Shown: positions 8,311 to 17,698 of the stretch, piece after piece
Position numbering within the stretch: position 1 is the stretch's first letter
Layout: each line of letters begins with the position of its first letter
Assembly (NCBI GenBank): GCA_016211105.1
Contig: JACQSX010000033.1
Coordinates: 124,001 to 188,000 of the forward strand
From: Acidobacteriota bacterium
GTDB taxonomy: Bacteria; Acidobacteriota; UBA6911; JACQSX01
Direction of reading: 5' to 3'
Length of the DNA: 64,000 bases
Notes under the pieces: model-generated
Told to the model about the DNA's origin: nothing
Database searches by the model: none
What the model saw: only the letters and a program-made list of their open reading frames with translations
Translations under genes and position numbers: made by a program

Positions 8311-11300
8311 GTGTGCATGAGAAATTCTTTTTGGGCGTATGTGCTGCTGCTTTCGTATACCTTACCTGCGTCGCTTTGGGCCCAGTCTTCCGCCGGCTAC
8401 ATTTCAGGGACTACCCGTGACAGAACAGGAGCGGTAATGAAGGGCGTCGTGTTGCAAGCGCGGCAGGAAGAAAGCGATACGGTCTATACGTCGGTTACCG
8501 ACGAACAGGGTCGCTACGAATTCCTGCGGCTTCCCCCGGGACAATACGAAATTACCCCCTCCTATCACGGATTCCAGCCTTCCGAACGCAAGCGCCTCTC
8601 TCTCAATGCGGGTCAGGCTGTTTCGCTCGATCTGGTCTTGGAGGTGCGAGGAATAGAACAGACTATCACAGTGACGGGAGAGGTGGCGCCACTGGACCTG
8701 TCCAGTCCCCACCTGAACTATACGGTCAACGAGATTTCCTTCACTTCACTTCCGATAAACGGCCGCACTTTGGATCGGCTAGCGCTTTTAGCCCCAGGAA
8801 TGATCCCGGTCAGGGCCAAGGACGATCGTCCTGTCAACGGCTTTACGCAAAAGATTGCCGGAAACGGATCACGAGGCTCGGCATTTTTGCTCGATGGAAC
8901 TGACATTGGACATGGCATTTTCCAGGGAGGGACACCAGGTGGAGTTTCTGGCCTGCTGCTGGGAATGGACTCCGTGCAGGAATTCGAGGTGCTCACGGAT
9001 GCTTATCCCGCTTACCTGGGAAACACGGGTGGAGCTGTAATTAACGTAATCACACGCCGAGGCACCGCGAATTTTCATGGCTCGCTCTTTGAGTACTACC
9101 GGAACAGCGACCTAGACGCCAGAAACTTTTTCGATGACGAGCTTCCTCCGTTTACCCGTCATCAATTCGGGGGGTCTGTGGGAGGTCCGCTGCCGGGAAC
9201 AGGCAACACCTTCCTAGTCGGCTATGAAGGATTGCGGGAGCGTCTGGGTCTCACCCTTTTCAATACCGTCCCCAACTTGGCGGCAAGGGGCGGCGTACTG
9301 CCAGGGAAAATATTCCCGGTTAAAGCCGAGATGCGCCCGATTTTGGATCGCTACCCCTTACCCAACGGGCCAGACTTCGGCGACGGTACCGCCCAGTACG
9401 GCTACCAACAGGTGCAGCCGACCGATGATCATCACATAAACGCTCGCACGGATTTCAACTTACGGAGAGACGACTCGTTGTTTTTGCGCTACACCTTTTA
9501 TGACAGTGCAAAGCTCACCCCGCTGGGCTTGAGCATCCAGGGATTTGACAGCGATCTAGCGGCCCGCAACCAATATGTGACTCTAGAAGAAAGTCATATC
9601 TTTTCTCCCAGACTCCTGAATACTTTCCAGCTCGCTTACAACCGGAGCCACTACAGGGGTCTCACCCTAACACGACCCGACTTGGCCGCAGTGGCGCCGC
9701 TGATTGACGGACGCTCCAGCTTTGGGCGTGTCAATATCCGAGGTTTGAGCAGCTTTGGCACGGATACAGGCGATCTTGTTTTTTCCACGAACCAATATGA
9801 ACTAAGCAACTCGGTGCGCTATGCGTTTGGAAGGCACGACTTCCGCGGGGGCTTCAACTGGAAGCACTACCGAAGCAACGGGTCCTATGACGCGTTCTTC
9901 GACGGCCTGCTGATTTATGAGAACTTAGAAAGCTTCCTTACAAACCAACCGCAGCGTTTCGTAGGAGCTGAACCCGGCTCCGATGCTCACAAGAACTACC
10001 GGCAGAACTTGTTCGCTTTGTACCTGCATGACCAGTACCGCTTGGGCGCCGACTTGACCCTAACCTACGGCCTGCGCTATCAGTGGTTCACCGTACCGAC
10101 TGAAGAAGGAGGGCGGCTATCCAATCTGCGACGTCTTACTGATCCAGCACCCGTCATCGGAAATCCGCTCTTTATCAATCCCTCGCGTGTGGATCTTGCT
10201 CCACGGGTTGGTGTGGCATGGAATATCGGCGGCCGAAACCACACCGTGATCCGGAGTGGCTTTGGGATTTTTCACGAGCCGATCCAGGAAAATATCTTTG
10301 GCTACAATGCCAGGCTGCAGCCCCCTTTTGTTACCATCCGCACCATCATTCGTCCCCCTTATCCCCGACCCTTCAGTTCCAGAGTGCAGGGGAGGCCACG
10401 GCTCGACCCCTTGGAATTCCAGCCTGAAACGCCTTATGTCATGCGCTATCATTTGACACTGGAGCAAATGCTGGGGCCAGATTTGGTGCTCAGAATTGGA
10501 TACTCCGGTTCTCGTGGCGTCCACCTTCCCAGAGTTGGCGACTTGAACAGCGCCGCTCCCATCTCTGTGGATCCAGACGGACGTCCTTACTATGGAAGTG
10601 TGGCGGGACCCCGTCGAAATCCGGCCTTTGACCTGGTTCGCTACACCTCTACCGATGCAAACTCCGTTTACAATTCTCTCCAGATTGGGTTTGCGCGCCG
10701 CTGGAAAGACGGACTTCAGTTGGGACTCAATTACACGTTTGGCCGATCGATTGACGACGCGTCAGCCTACCGGCGCGAGTTTAGCACCGGCATTGGTGAC
10801 GTGCCGCCTGATTATTATTATCGCACTGTCGAACGAGCTCTCTCCAGTTTCCACATCGCCCACCAAGCAGTATTCCACTATACGTGGGACCTGCCGCTTC
10901 ACGTTTCAAGAGGTCCGCTCGCAGCGTTCTTGCTGAACCACTGGCAGACAGCCGGCATTGTCACCCTTTCCAGCGGTTATCCGTTTACGCTCAATGTGTC
11001 CTTCGATATTGCCAACAATTTGGTTCGAGAAGGTCATCGTCCCAATTTGGTGTCCGGCGCCAGCAATAATCCTGTTCTCGGTGGACCGAATCGCTATTTC
11101 GACGTATCCGCTTTCCAGTTACAGCGGCCGGGGTATCTCGGAACCCTGGGTCGCAATACCTTGATTGCACCGGGTTATGCTTCCGTTGATTTTGTTATTA
11201 CCAAGGATATTCGCCTGACTGAAGCGCAGCGCCTGCAGTTTCGATTTGAGATTTTTAATCTTTTCAATCGGCCAAACTTTGCGGCGCCGCAAAACTCGGC

Positions 11301-11421
11301 CACCGGCGGAGTCATTGTATTCAACAGCCTTGACGGCATCCCGGTTGGAAATGCCAGTACGATCTTCTCTACCGTTGGATCTTCACGGCAGTTGCAACTT
11401 GGATTGCGATGGGGTTTCTAA
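8311..11421 (+). CDS. Oar-like TonB-dependent receptor
   Basis: An outer-membrane receptor of 1036 residues. It has a signal peptide (to about SLWAQ, residue 25), a carboxypeptidase-regulatory-like beta domain (residues about 28-115, GYISGTTRDRTGAVMKGV), a plug domain (about 120-225, with the GSRGSAFLLDGTDI and GGAVINVITRRGT segments) and a long C-terminal barrel ending in the aromatic strand LQLGLRWGF. This architecture, resembling Myxococcus Oar, is heavily expanded in Acidobacteriota; ligands are mostly unknown. The GTG at 8311 is preferred to the ATG six bases on, because AAAGGAG lies at ideal spacing. It forms an operon with the secreted TPR gene, which starts ten bases after its stop. 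Confidence 0.92.
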   Translation: MCMRNSFWAYVLLLSYTLPASLWAQSSAGYISGTTRDRTGAVMKGVVLQARQEESDTVYTSVTDEQGRYEFLRLPPGQYEITPSYHGFQPSERKRLSLNAGQAVSLDLVLEVRGIEQTITVTGEVAPLDLSSPHLNYTVNEISFTSLPINGRTLDRLALLAPGMIPVRAKDDRPVNGFTQKIAGNGSRGSAFLLDGTDIGHGIFQGGTPGGVSGLLLGMDSVQEFEVLTDAYPAYLGNTGGAVINVITRRGTANFHGSLFEYYRNSDLDARNFFDDELPPFTRHQFGGSVGGPLPGTGNTFLVGYEGLRERLGLTLFNTVPNLAARGGVLPGKIFPVKAEMRPILDRYPLPNGPDFGDGTAQYGYQQVQPTDDHHINARTDFNLRRDDSLFLRYTFYDSAKLTPLGLSIQGFDSDLAARNQYVTLEESHIFSPRLLNTFQLAYNRSHYRGLTLTRPDLAAVAPLIDGRSSFGRVNIRGLSSFGTDTGDLVFSTNQYELSNSVRYAFGRHDFRGGFNWKHYRSNGSYDAFFDGLLIYENLESFLTNQPQRFVGAEPGSDAHKNYRQNLFALYLHDQYRLGADLTLTYGLRYQWFTVPTEEGGRLSNLRRLTDPAPVIGNPLFINPSRVDLAPRVGVAWNIGGRNHTVIRSGFGIFHEPIQENIFGYNARLQPPFVTIRTIIRPPYPRPFSSRVQGRPRLDPLEFQPETPYVMRYHLTLEQMLGPDLVLRIGYSGSRGVHLPRVGDLNSAAPISVDPDGRPYYGSVAGPRRNPAFDLVRYTSTDANSVYNSLQIGFARRWKDGLQLGLNYTFGRSIDDASAYRREFSTGIGDVPPDYYYRTVERALSSFHIAHQAVFHYTWDLPLHVSRGPLAAFLLNHWQTAGIVTLSSGYPFTLNVSFDIANNLVREGHRPNLVSGASNNPVLGGPNRYFDVSAFQLQRPGYLGTLGRNTLIAPGYASVDFVITKDIRLTEAQRLQFRFEIFNLFNRPNFAAPQNSATGGVIVFNSLDGIPVGNASTIFSTVGSSRQLQLGLRWGF

Positions 11422-11431
11422 GGAGCGTTGT

Positions 11432-12667
11432 GTGAAGTTGACACGCAGATGGATCAGAACAACTTGCCTCACTTTCACCTTGCTCCCGGTCTGTTTAACC
11501 CTCGCAGCCCAAGGGGTTTCATCGCCGCGTCAACCACGGCAGCCGGAGAGCAGCCTGATCGATCAGATTACCTCACTTTTGGAGCGGGACGACTCGGCTG
11601 GGGCCGAAGATCTCATTCGAAAGAATAATAAGCGTCTAACCCAGGAATTGAACACGGTTCTCGACCGGATCGATCGAGACTTCGATGAGCTTGGCAGACA
11701 AAAAGCGCGCAGTGACATACTTCAAGAGAAATTCACCCAACTCAACGTCGAGTTGACGCATTACGAAAAAATATTCCAGCTCCACAGCAAGGCCACGGGG
11801 CAGCAAGATTTCCGCACGCACTTTCAAGCCAAGCGATTGCGCATCGATGGAGCCGAGCACACCACCCGCGCCGACTTGCTCTGGGACCGCCAGCAGTACG
11901 ACGAAGCGATAGAGGGATACCGCGAAGCGATTAAGAAATTGCAAGCAGCGACTCTTTTAGCTCGCGCTGTAAGGGATCAAAAATTGGTTGCTTCCTGCCT
12001 CAATAACATCGGCTACGCCGAGATATTTTCGGGAAACCAAGCCGAGGGCATCCGCAACTACTCCGAGGCTTTAAAAATCGCAGAGCAGAGGAACGACCCT
12101 ATCTACCAGGGTTTGTACTTGCTTAATGTGGGAACCTTCTATTTGTATACCGTCAAGGCCGAGGAGTCACTGCGTTATTCTTCACAAGCCGCGGAAACAA
12201 CTCATAAGACGGGCCGGAAGACGTGGGAGGCGAATGCTCTGCTGAATCTAGGATCCGCGTACCTCGCTTTGGGGCGAAACGAAGAGGCGCAAAGCTATTT
12301 ACAAAAAGCGCTGCTAAAGGCACAGGAGGCGAAGGATCGTCGCAGCCACGGAAGAACCCTTTTCAACTTAGCGCTTACAGCGACACGCTTCGAGCAGTGG
12401 CCGGAAGCCTCTCGCTTGATGGAGGAGACTCTTCAATGGTACCAGGATAATCAGAAGGTATACAGCCAAGCCGAGCAGACCGTCGTCGAATATCAAGGCC
12501 TGAATTTTTTGATAGACATTTACAAGAAATTGAATCAGCCGGAAAAGACCAAATATTTTAGCAGTCGGTTGTCTGAACTGCGTACTAAGGACCCCAAGAA
12601 ACTTGCGGCCTACCTGGCCGATCCACACCTCAACTTTTACATGTGGAGGGAATTCAAGAGGAAATAG
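11432..12667 (+). CDS. Secreted TPR-repeat protein, partner of the TonB receptor
   Basis: A 411-residue protein with an N-terminal signal peptide (KLTRRWIRTTCLTFTLLPV, cleavage near LAAQG) followed by helical, TPR-type repeats, clearest at residues about 185-345 (NNIGYAEIFSGNQAEGIRNY, LLNVGTFYLYTVKAEESLRY, LLNLGSAYLALGRNEEAQSY, LFNLALTATRFEQWPEASRL). The GTG start follows AAGGAG at six bases and begins ten bases after the receptor stop, so translation is probably coupled. It is paralogous to the secreted TPR protein at 16487-17599. It probably acts as a periplasmic scaffold; a role in handling the receptor's ligand is inference. Confidence 0.85.
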   Translation: MKLTRRWIRTTCLTFTLLPVCLTLAAQGVSSPRQPRQPESSLIDQITSLLERDDSAGAEDLIRKNNKRLTQELNTVLDRIDRDFDELGRQKARSDILQEKFTQLNVELTHYEKIFQLHSKATGQQDFRTHFQAKRLRIDGAEHTTRADLLWDRQQYDEAIEGYREAIKKLQAATLLARAVRDQKLVASCLNNIGYAEIFSGNQAEGIRNYSEALKIAEQRNDPIYQGLYLLNVGTFYLYTVKAEESLRYSSQAAETTHKTGRKTWEANALLNLGSAYLALGRNEEAQSYLQKALLKAQEAKDRRSHGRTLFNLALTATRFEQWPEASRLMEETLQWYQDNQKVYSQAEQTVVEYQGLNFLIDIYKKLNQPEKTKYFSSRLSELRTKDPKKLAAYLADPHLNFYMWREFKRK

Positions 12668-12731
12668 AATTGCAACATCGGAAGGCTTCATAGTATATCT
12701 AGCTCCATAGTTCATCGGATCTGGGAACAAA

Positions 12732-13334
12732 ATGAAACCTATCTCGAGGCGCCTGTTTATTGAAGAAACCGGGCTCGGAATTCTTTCTACGACGGTGCTC
12801 CCCTCCGTGACGGGCTCCCCAGTCGAAGCCCAGGTAAATTCCCCCGCAGTTTCCGCCCCGCGCACCAAAATAACCATCAAGGTCAACGACGTCAGCCATC
12901 ATCTGGAGGTGGAAGATCGATGGACTTTAGCTGAAACCTTGCGGGATCATCTGGAGTTAACGGGAACCAAGATCGGGTGCGATCGTGGAGAATGCGGCGC
13001 ATGTACTGTCTTGCTGAACGAAAAACCCATTTATTCCTGCAGCTACTTGTCCGTCTGGGCAGATGGGCAGTCGATTCAAACCGTCGAAGGGCTGGCTCAT
13101 GGGGATCACCTCGATCCGTTGCAGCAAGCCTTCATCGAACACGACGGGCCCCAGTGCGGCTACTGCACTTCGGGCCAGTTGATGTCGGCAAGAGCGCTAT
13201 TGAACCACAATCCCTCGCCCACCGCCAAGGAAGTTCGCCGCGCATTGTCCGGAAATATCTGCCGCTGTTCGAATTACAACCGCTACGTGGAATCGATATT
13301 GGCGGCAGCAAAGAGGGGACAGAAACATGCCTGA
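12732..13334 (+). CDS. Molybdenum hydroxylase small subunit, [2Fe-2S], Tat-exported
   Basis: The Fe-S subunit of a xanthine-dehydrogenase-family molybdenum hydroxylase. Residues 1-33 carry a twin-arginine signal (SRRLFIEETG, then a hydrophobic stretch and SPVEAQ). The plant-ferredoxin-type cluster is bound by C83, C88 and C91 in GCDRGECGACTVL plus a later cysteine. The second cluster uses CGYCTSGQ and CRCSNY. The gene overlaps the large subunit by eight bases. The substrate cannot be told from the sequence; aldehydes or N-heterocycles are usual. The Tat signal shows the folded enzyme is meant for the periplasm. Confidence 0.92.
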   Translation: MKPISRRLFIEETGLGILSTTVLPSVTGSPVEAQVNSPAVSAPRTKITIKVNDVSHHLEVEDRWTLAETLRDHLELTGTKIGCDRGECGACTVLLNEKPIYSCSYLSVWADGQSIQTVEGLAHGDHLDPLQQAFIEHDGPQCGYCTSGQLMSARALLNHNPSPTAKEVRRALSGNICRCSNYNRYVESILAAAKRGQKHA

Positions 13335-15432
13335 TGCATTTCACGCCGTCGGGAAGGCAACCCCGCGGATCGATGCGGTCGAAAGAGTGACCGGGAGGGC
13401 GCGCTATGCCGGAGACCTCCGGTTCCCAAACATGCTTTATGCGCGCGTGTTAAGGAGCCCACATCCACATGCACGAATCCGTCGCATTGACATGTCGAAA
13501 GCTTTAGCCTTGCCCGGAGTCAAAGCGGTTCTGACCCGCGAAAACTGCCAAGTCGTTTGGTCCGGAGGAGACACTCGCAACAAGCGCTACCTGTTCAACA
13601 ACCCGGTTCGTTTCGTGGGGGATCCGGTGGCGGCGGTGGCGACAACGGATCGTCATTTGGCCGAAGAGGCTCTCAAGCGCATCGTCGTTGATTACGAGGT
13701 CCTGGATTTTATTCTGGACCCCGAAGAAGCTTTAAAGCCAGGCGCCGTTGAGATCCAACCCGGAGGCAACCTCTCTCCCAATTCCAAGGGGCAGCGGGAA
13801 GCAGAAAGTTACCGGCGCGGGGACGTCGAAAAAGGTTTCGCGGATTCCGACCATGTGTTTGAAGATCTCTATGTCTCCAAGCACGTAAACAATGCCCAGA
13901 TGGAGCCCCGGGTCAGTATTGCCCACTGGGAAGGGGACAAGTTGACCGTTTGGGCGTCGACGCAAGGAATTTCCAACTGCCAGGCGGACATGGCGAAAGA
14001 CCTGAACCTCCTACCGGAACAGGTGCGTGTCATCTGCGAATACATGGGTGGCGGCTTCGGCAATAAGAATCAGAACCATGACTTTGACCTGATGGCCGCG
14101 GTGCTTTCCAAGGAGACGGGGCGGCCCGTGAAGCTGGAGTTCACACGGAAAGAAGACTACATCGGGGTCCACGGCCGCTGGCCGACTCGCCAATATTACA
14201 AGGTGGGTGTAAATAACGATGGCACGCTGCAGGCGATTCAACTGCGAGGATACAGCGGCATGGGGCCTTACCGCAAGAGCAGCGGCGATATCGCTGGAAC
14301 GGAACTGTACCATTGTCCCAACGTCGAGAAAACCGTTCACCCTGTCTATACGAACATGTCCGTCGGCGCCAACTTTCGTGGTCCGGCATACCCACAAGGA
14401 ATATTCGGAATCGAATCCATGATGGACCACATCGCCTACCAACTGAAAATGGATCCGGTCGAATTTCGACTCAAGAATTGCACCCAGAAATACCACGATG
14501 AGGTGCCATACACCAGTATTGGCCTGCAAGATTGTATTCGCCGGGGAGCGGAGATTTTCGAGTGGAAAAAACACTTGCATCCTCCAGGTGCTGACCCTGG
14601 TCTCATCAAAGGAGGCGTAGGAATGGCCATGGGAGCCTTTGGAGCTGGCATTGGCAAGAGCAGCGCGACGTTGCGGCTGGACGCCAGCGGTCATCTCTGG
14701 GTCTACGTAGGAGTGACGGATATCGGTACTGGGGCCAAGACGACCATGGCGTTGCTGGCTGCGGAGGCGACCGGAATTAATCTTGAAAAGGTGCATGTCG
14801 TCTGGGGCGACACCGACCGTTGTCCTTACTCGGTGGGTGAATCCGGGAGCCGAACCACCAACATGACCGGTTATGCGGTCGTAGAAGCGGCCAGGGATCT
14901 ACAACGCCAATTGAAAGAAAAGGGTGCGCCGCAAGGGAATGACGTACTGATTGCGCAGTCGACGCCGAACCCACGACTCGAGGGAGCGGCCCGATACAGC
15001 TTTGCCGCCCATTTCGTGGAAGTCCAGGTGAATGCTGAATTTGGGAATGTGAGAATTCTCAAGTATGTGGCGGTACACGACAGCGGTCGCGTCGTCAATC
15101 CGTTGACTGCTGCCAGCCAGGTTAAAGGTGGCGCAACCATGGGGATCGGAATGGCGCTGCATGAAGAGTTGCTGTATGACCGCGCCACTGGTGTCCCCAT
15201 CAACCCAGGCTACTACGGTGCTCGGGTCATGACGCACATGGACGCCCCGGAGATCGAGGTTCACTTTGTCGAGACCGAGGATGCTTACGGGCCGTACGGC
15301 GCCAAGTCGGTGGGAGAACCCCCGATTACTCCTTCCGTGGCCGCCATCGCCAACGCCGTTTTTAACGCTACCGGGCGGCGGATTAAGGAGCTGCCGATCA
15401 CCCGTGAAAAGATATTGGGAGTTACTGCGTGA
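13327..15432 (+). CDS. Molybdenum hydroxylase large (Mo-cofactor) subunit
   Basis: A 701-residue molybdopterin-binding catalytic subunit of the xanthine dehydrogenase/aldehyde oxidoreductase family. The N-terminal domain starts GKATPRIDAVERVTGRARYAGD. Cofactor-binding loops are visible as GGGFGNKNQNHDF near residue 239 and RGPAYPQG near residue 352. The active-site glutamate lies in KSVGEPPI near residue 663, close to the C-terminus. No signal peptide is present, so export must ride on the small subunit. It overlaps the small subunit by eight bases and the FAD subunit by four, so the three genes are one translationally coupled operon. The MSVGAN stretch before RGPAYPQG differs from the CO dehydrogenase active loop, so a CO-oxidising role is not supported. 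Confidence 0.92.
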   Translation: MPDAFHAVGKATPRIDAVERVTGRARYAGDLRFPNMLYARVLRSPHPHARIRRIDMSKALALPGVKAVLTRENCQVVWSGGDTRNKRYLFNNPVRFVGDPVAAVATTDRHLAEEALKRIVVDYEVLDFILDPEEALKPGAVEIQPGGNLSPNSKGQREAESYRRGDVEKGFADSDHVFEDLYVSKHVNNAQMEPRVSIAHWEGDKLTVWASTQGISNCQADMAKDLNLLPEQVRVICEYMGGGFGNKNQNHDFDLMAAVLSKETGRPVKLEFTRKEDYIGVHGRWPTRQYYKVGVNNDGTLQAIQLRGYSGMGPYRKSSGDIAGTELYHCPNVEKTVHPVYTNMSVGANFRGPAYPQGIFGIESMMDHIAYQLKMDPVEFRLKNCTQKYHDEVPYTSIGLQDCIRRGAEIFEWKKHLHPPGADPGLIKGGVGMAMGAFGAGIGKSSATLRLDASGHLWVYVGVTDIGTGAKTTMALLAAEATGINLEKVHVVWGDTDRCPYSVGESGSRTTNMTGYAVVEAARDLQRQLKEKGAPQGNDVLIAQSTPNPRLEGAARYSFAAHFVEVQVNAEFGNVRILKYVAVHDSGRVVNPLTAASQVKGGATMGIGMALHEELLYDRATGVPINPGYYGARVMTHMDAPEIEVHFVETEDAYGPYGAKSVGEPPITPSVAAIANAVFNATGRRIKELPITREKILGVTA

Positions 15433-16412
15433 AAGGATTTACAAACGTCAACCCGAAAAATCTGACCCAGGCGGTGACTCTGCTTAGTCAAGCACAAGAA
15501 TCTGGAAAGAAGGCGGCAATTGCAGGCGGTGGAAGCGATCTGCTGGGTATGATCAAGGATGATCTTGTCTCTCCTGATTTATTAGTGAACCTAAAGAGCG
15601 TGGGCGGGTTGGACAAGATTGAGAGCAACACTAGTGGGCTCAAGATTGGCGGATCGGTGACGCTGGCGACGCTCAGCCAGCATCCGCTCATCCGATCAAA
15701 GTATAAGGCGCTGGCTGAAGCTGCCGATTCTGTCGCCACCCCACAAATCCGAAACACCGCGACTCTGGCAGGAAATCTCTGCCAGCGACCCTGGTGCTGG
15801 TACTTCCGCGCCGGCTTTCCTTGCTTCAAAGCCGGGGGCCGGAAGTGTTACTCCGTGATGGGAGAAAATCAGCTTCATGCCATCTTTGGAGGTGGACCAA
15901 GTTTTATCGTACACCCTTCGGACACTGCTCCGGCTTTGGTTGCTTTGGACGCAAGCTTTCACGTCATAGGTCCGGCGGGTGAGAGAGTCGCGTCGGCGGC
16001 AGAATTTTTTATTCTGCCATCCAAAAACGCTGCGACGGAAAACATACTGCAGCCGAACGAGATACTAGCCGAAATCCACATTCCTGCGCCGCCCCAGCAG
16101 ACCAAGAGCACGTATGCCAAGATCATGGATCGGGCAACATGGACTCACGCCGTGATCAGCGCTGCCGTCTCGCTTGAAATGAGCAATGGAGTCTGCAAGA
16201 GAGCTAGCATTGTTTTGGGGGGCGTAGCTCCTATCCCATGGCCTCTCCCTAAGGTGGGACAGATGCTGGCGGGGCAGAAATTGACGGCACAACTGGCGGC
16301 TCAGGCGGGTGAAGTCGCGGTATCGGGGGCGCACCCGCTGGCCAAGAACGGTTACAAGATTCCCCTTACCAAAGCACTTGTACGCCGCACGCTACTTTCT
16401 CTTGCGGCTTGA
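15429..16412 (+). CDS. Molybdenum hydroxylase medium (FAD) subunit
   Basis: The FAD-binding subunit (327 residues, CoxM/XdhB-like). AIAGGGSDLLGMIK near residue 30 and ATPQIRNTATLAGNLCQRPWC near residue 110 are the usual FAD-binding loops, and the C-terminal domain follows from about residue 215. The GTG start overlaps the large-subunit stop in a GTGA. There is a cysteine-rich insertion (CQRPWCWYFRAGFPCFKAGG) after the second loop, as in 4-hydroxybenzoyl-CoA-reductase-like and related FAD subunits. There is no signal peptide. Confidence 0.9.
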   Translation: MKGFTNVNPKNLTQAVTLLSQAQESGKKAAIAGGGSDLLGMIKDDLVSPDLLVNLKSVGGLDKIESNTSGLKIGGSVTLATLSQHPLIRSKYKALAEAADSVATPQIRNTATLAGNLCQRPWCWYFRAGFPCFKAGGRKCYSVMGENQLHAIFGGGPSFIVHPSDTAPALVALDASFHVIGPAGERVASAAEFFILPSKNAATENILQPNEILAEIHIPAPPQQTKSTYAKIMDRATWTHAVISAAVSLEMSNGVCKRASIVLGGVAPIPWPLPKVGQMLAGQKLTAQLAAQAGEVAVSGAHPLAKNGYKIPLTKALVRRTLLSLAA

Positions 16413-16475
16413 CCTGTCGGTGGGCTAACAACACCTGTAACGCCGCTACCGCGGCTGCTTCAATTGTGCCAGTTT

Positions 16476-16496
16476 TTCACACTTTCTCAGTGTGAA
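16476..16496. other. Hairpin at the convergent junction
   Basis: A perfect eight-base stem TTCACACT/AGTGTGAA with a five-base loop spans the 3' end and stop codon of the minus-strand TPR gene. It lies 64 bases after the FAD subunit stop. There is no T-run on the exit side of either strand, so a terminator role is uncertain. Confidence 0.35.
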
Positions 16497-17599
16497 TGGT
16501 CGCGCCTCTGCTTCTTTGGCAGATCCTTCAACTCCTCCAGCCGGGCGCGGACAGATTCAACTGCGGCGTCATTACGATTCATTTCGCGGTAGGAATGAAG
16601 CAACAACTCCAGCGCGTCTTTTTCCACATAATTGTATGCGTCGATGTCGTGAGAGTGCCGAATATCGACGGTCCGGATGAATTGCAAACTGTGTTCCAGG
16701 TAGTCCGAGGCCGCTTCCCATCGACCCCAATTGTGATAGAGCACGCCAAGGTTATAACGAGCGCGCCCCTCCGCCAGCCGGTCGCCTACTTCTTGGGCTA
16801 ACCGGAGCGCCTGCCGCAACGCTTTTTCCCCGGATTCGTAATCCTGCAACATCATTTCGGCGCTTCCCGCATTGAGCTGCGCATTTGCCTCCCAAAGTTT
16901 ATTTCCGACCTTGGCCGCGGTTTCCGCCGCTTCAACCGAGTACGGAAGCGACTCGCGGATCCGGCCCGCATGCAAATAAGCCGTACCCAGGTTGAAAAGG
17001 CCAAGCGCCATTTTGGCGGGATCGCTGATCTCACGCGCTAGACGCAGCGCAGTTTCGCAGTCGGCCAAGGTTTGCTCTCGCTTGTCCAGTCCGAGGTATG
17101 CGTACGCGCTGGTCAAATAGGTGGAAAATAAGAACGACTTGTCTTCGAGTTCCAACGCTGTCTTGCGGACCGATTGAGTCACGTCGAGAGCTTTTTGATA
17201 CTGCTTCTCATTGAGAAGCGCGGTAGCCGTCATCCGATCCCGGCGTGCCTGAAAGCGCCTAAGACACGAGTCATCGTGCGTCACTTCGGCCAAAATACTG
17301 CTTAATTTCAACCCTACTTCCAGAAAAGACTGGGAATATTGGACTCGGCGCTGCTCTGGTTTATCTCGGAACGAATGGATCGAGGAGTCGAATTGCGCAA
17401 TCAACGCCTGCAGCGTCTCCTTGGATCTCGCCGGATCCTCCTTTATCGCTTCGCGAGCCTGATCGAGCTGACCGGCGTTGATATATTGGGTCAGCCTGGA
17501 CAAGTACTCCTCTGACGTCGACGCTTTAGCCTGCGCGGCCGCGCTGCCTTGTTCCCCGCTGCCTAAAATTATGGAAAAAAGAAGTATACAGAAAAACAT
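16487..17599 (-). CDS. Secreted TPR-repeat protein (paralogue of the one at 11432)
   Basis: A 370-residue secreted helical-repeat protein. The chosen ATG begins a signal peptide (FFCILLFSIILGSG, cleavage near SAAAQA) and is preceded by GAGAGGAG; a longer frame to 17641 lacks a ribosome binding site. TPR units are clear at about residues 165-310 (TSAYAYLGLDKREQTLADCE, LFNLGTAYLHAGRIRESLPY, QLNAGSAEMMLQDYESGEKA, RYNLGVLYHNWGRWEAASDY). The order of repeats and the shared LWEANA and SLPYSVEAAETAAK-type segments mark it as a paralogue of the receptor-linked TPR protein. The two flank the molybdenum hydroxylase operon. Confidence 0.85.
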   Translation of the reverse strand: MFFCILLFSIILGSGEQGSAAAQAKASTSEEYLSRLTQYINAGQLDQAREAIKEDPARSKETLQALIAQFDSSIHSFRDKPEQRRVQYSQSFLEVGLKLSSILAEVTHDDSCLRRFQARRDRMTATALLNEKQYQKALDVTQSVRKTALELEDKSFLFSTYLTSAYAYLGLDKREQTLADCETALRLAREISDPAKMALGLFNLGTAYLHAGRIRESLPYSVEAAETAAKVGNKLWEANAQLNAGSAEMMLQDYESGEKALRQALRLAQEVGDRLAEGRARYNLGVLYHNWGRWEAASDYLEHSLQFIRTVDIRHSHDIDAYNYVEKDALELLLHSYREMNRNDAAVESVRARLEELKDLPKKQRRDHSH

Positions 17600-17698
17600 T
17601 TCGTTGATTTCTCCTCTCGACGTCACAACACCCTGACGCAACTCACGTACCCCGACCAGCGATCGATAACCGGCGACGCGTGACCAAGGAAGGTAGGT

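Noticed and set aside
14011-14796. A 261-codon open frame antisense to the molybdenum hydroxylase large subunit
   Set aside because: The opposite strand encodes conserved cofactor motifs; this frame has none and is a by-product of codon bias.
13327-16412. Carbon monoxide dehydrogenase (CoxLMS)
   Set aside because: The large subunit lacks the CoxL active-site loop with its cysteine, and the small subunit carries a Tat signal. A generic molybdenum hydroxylase is the safer call despite the CoxG-like gene nearby.
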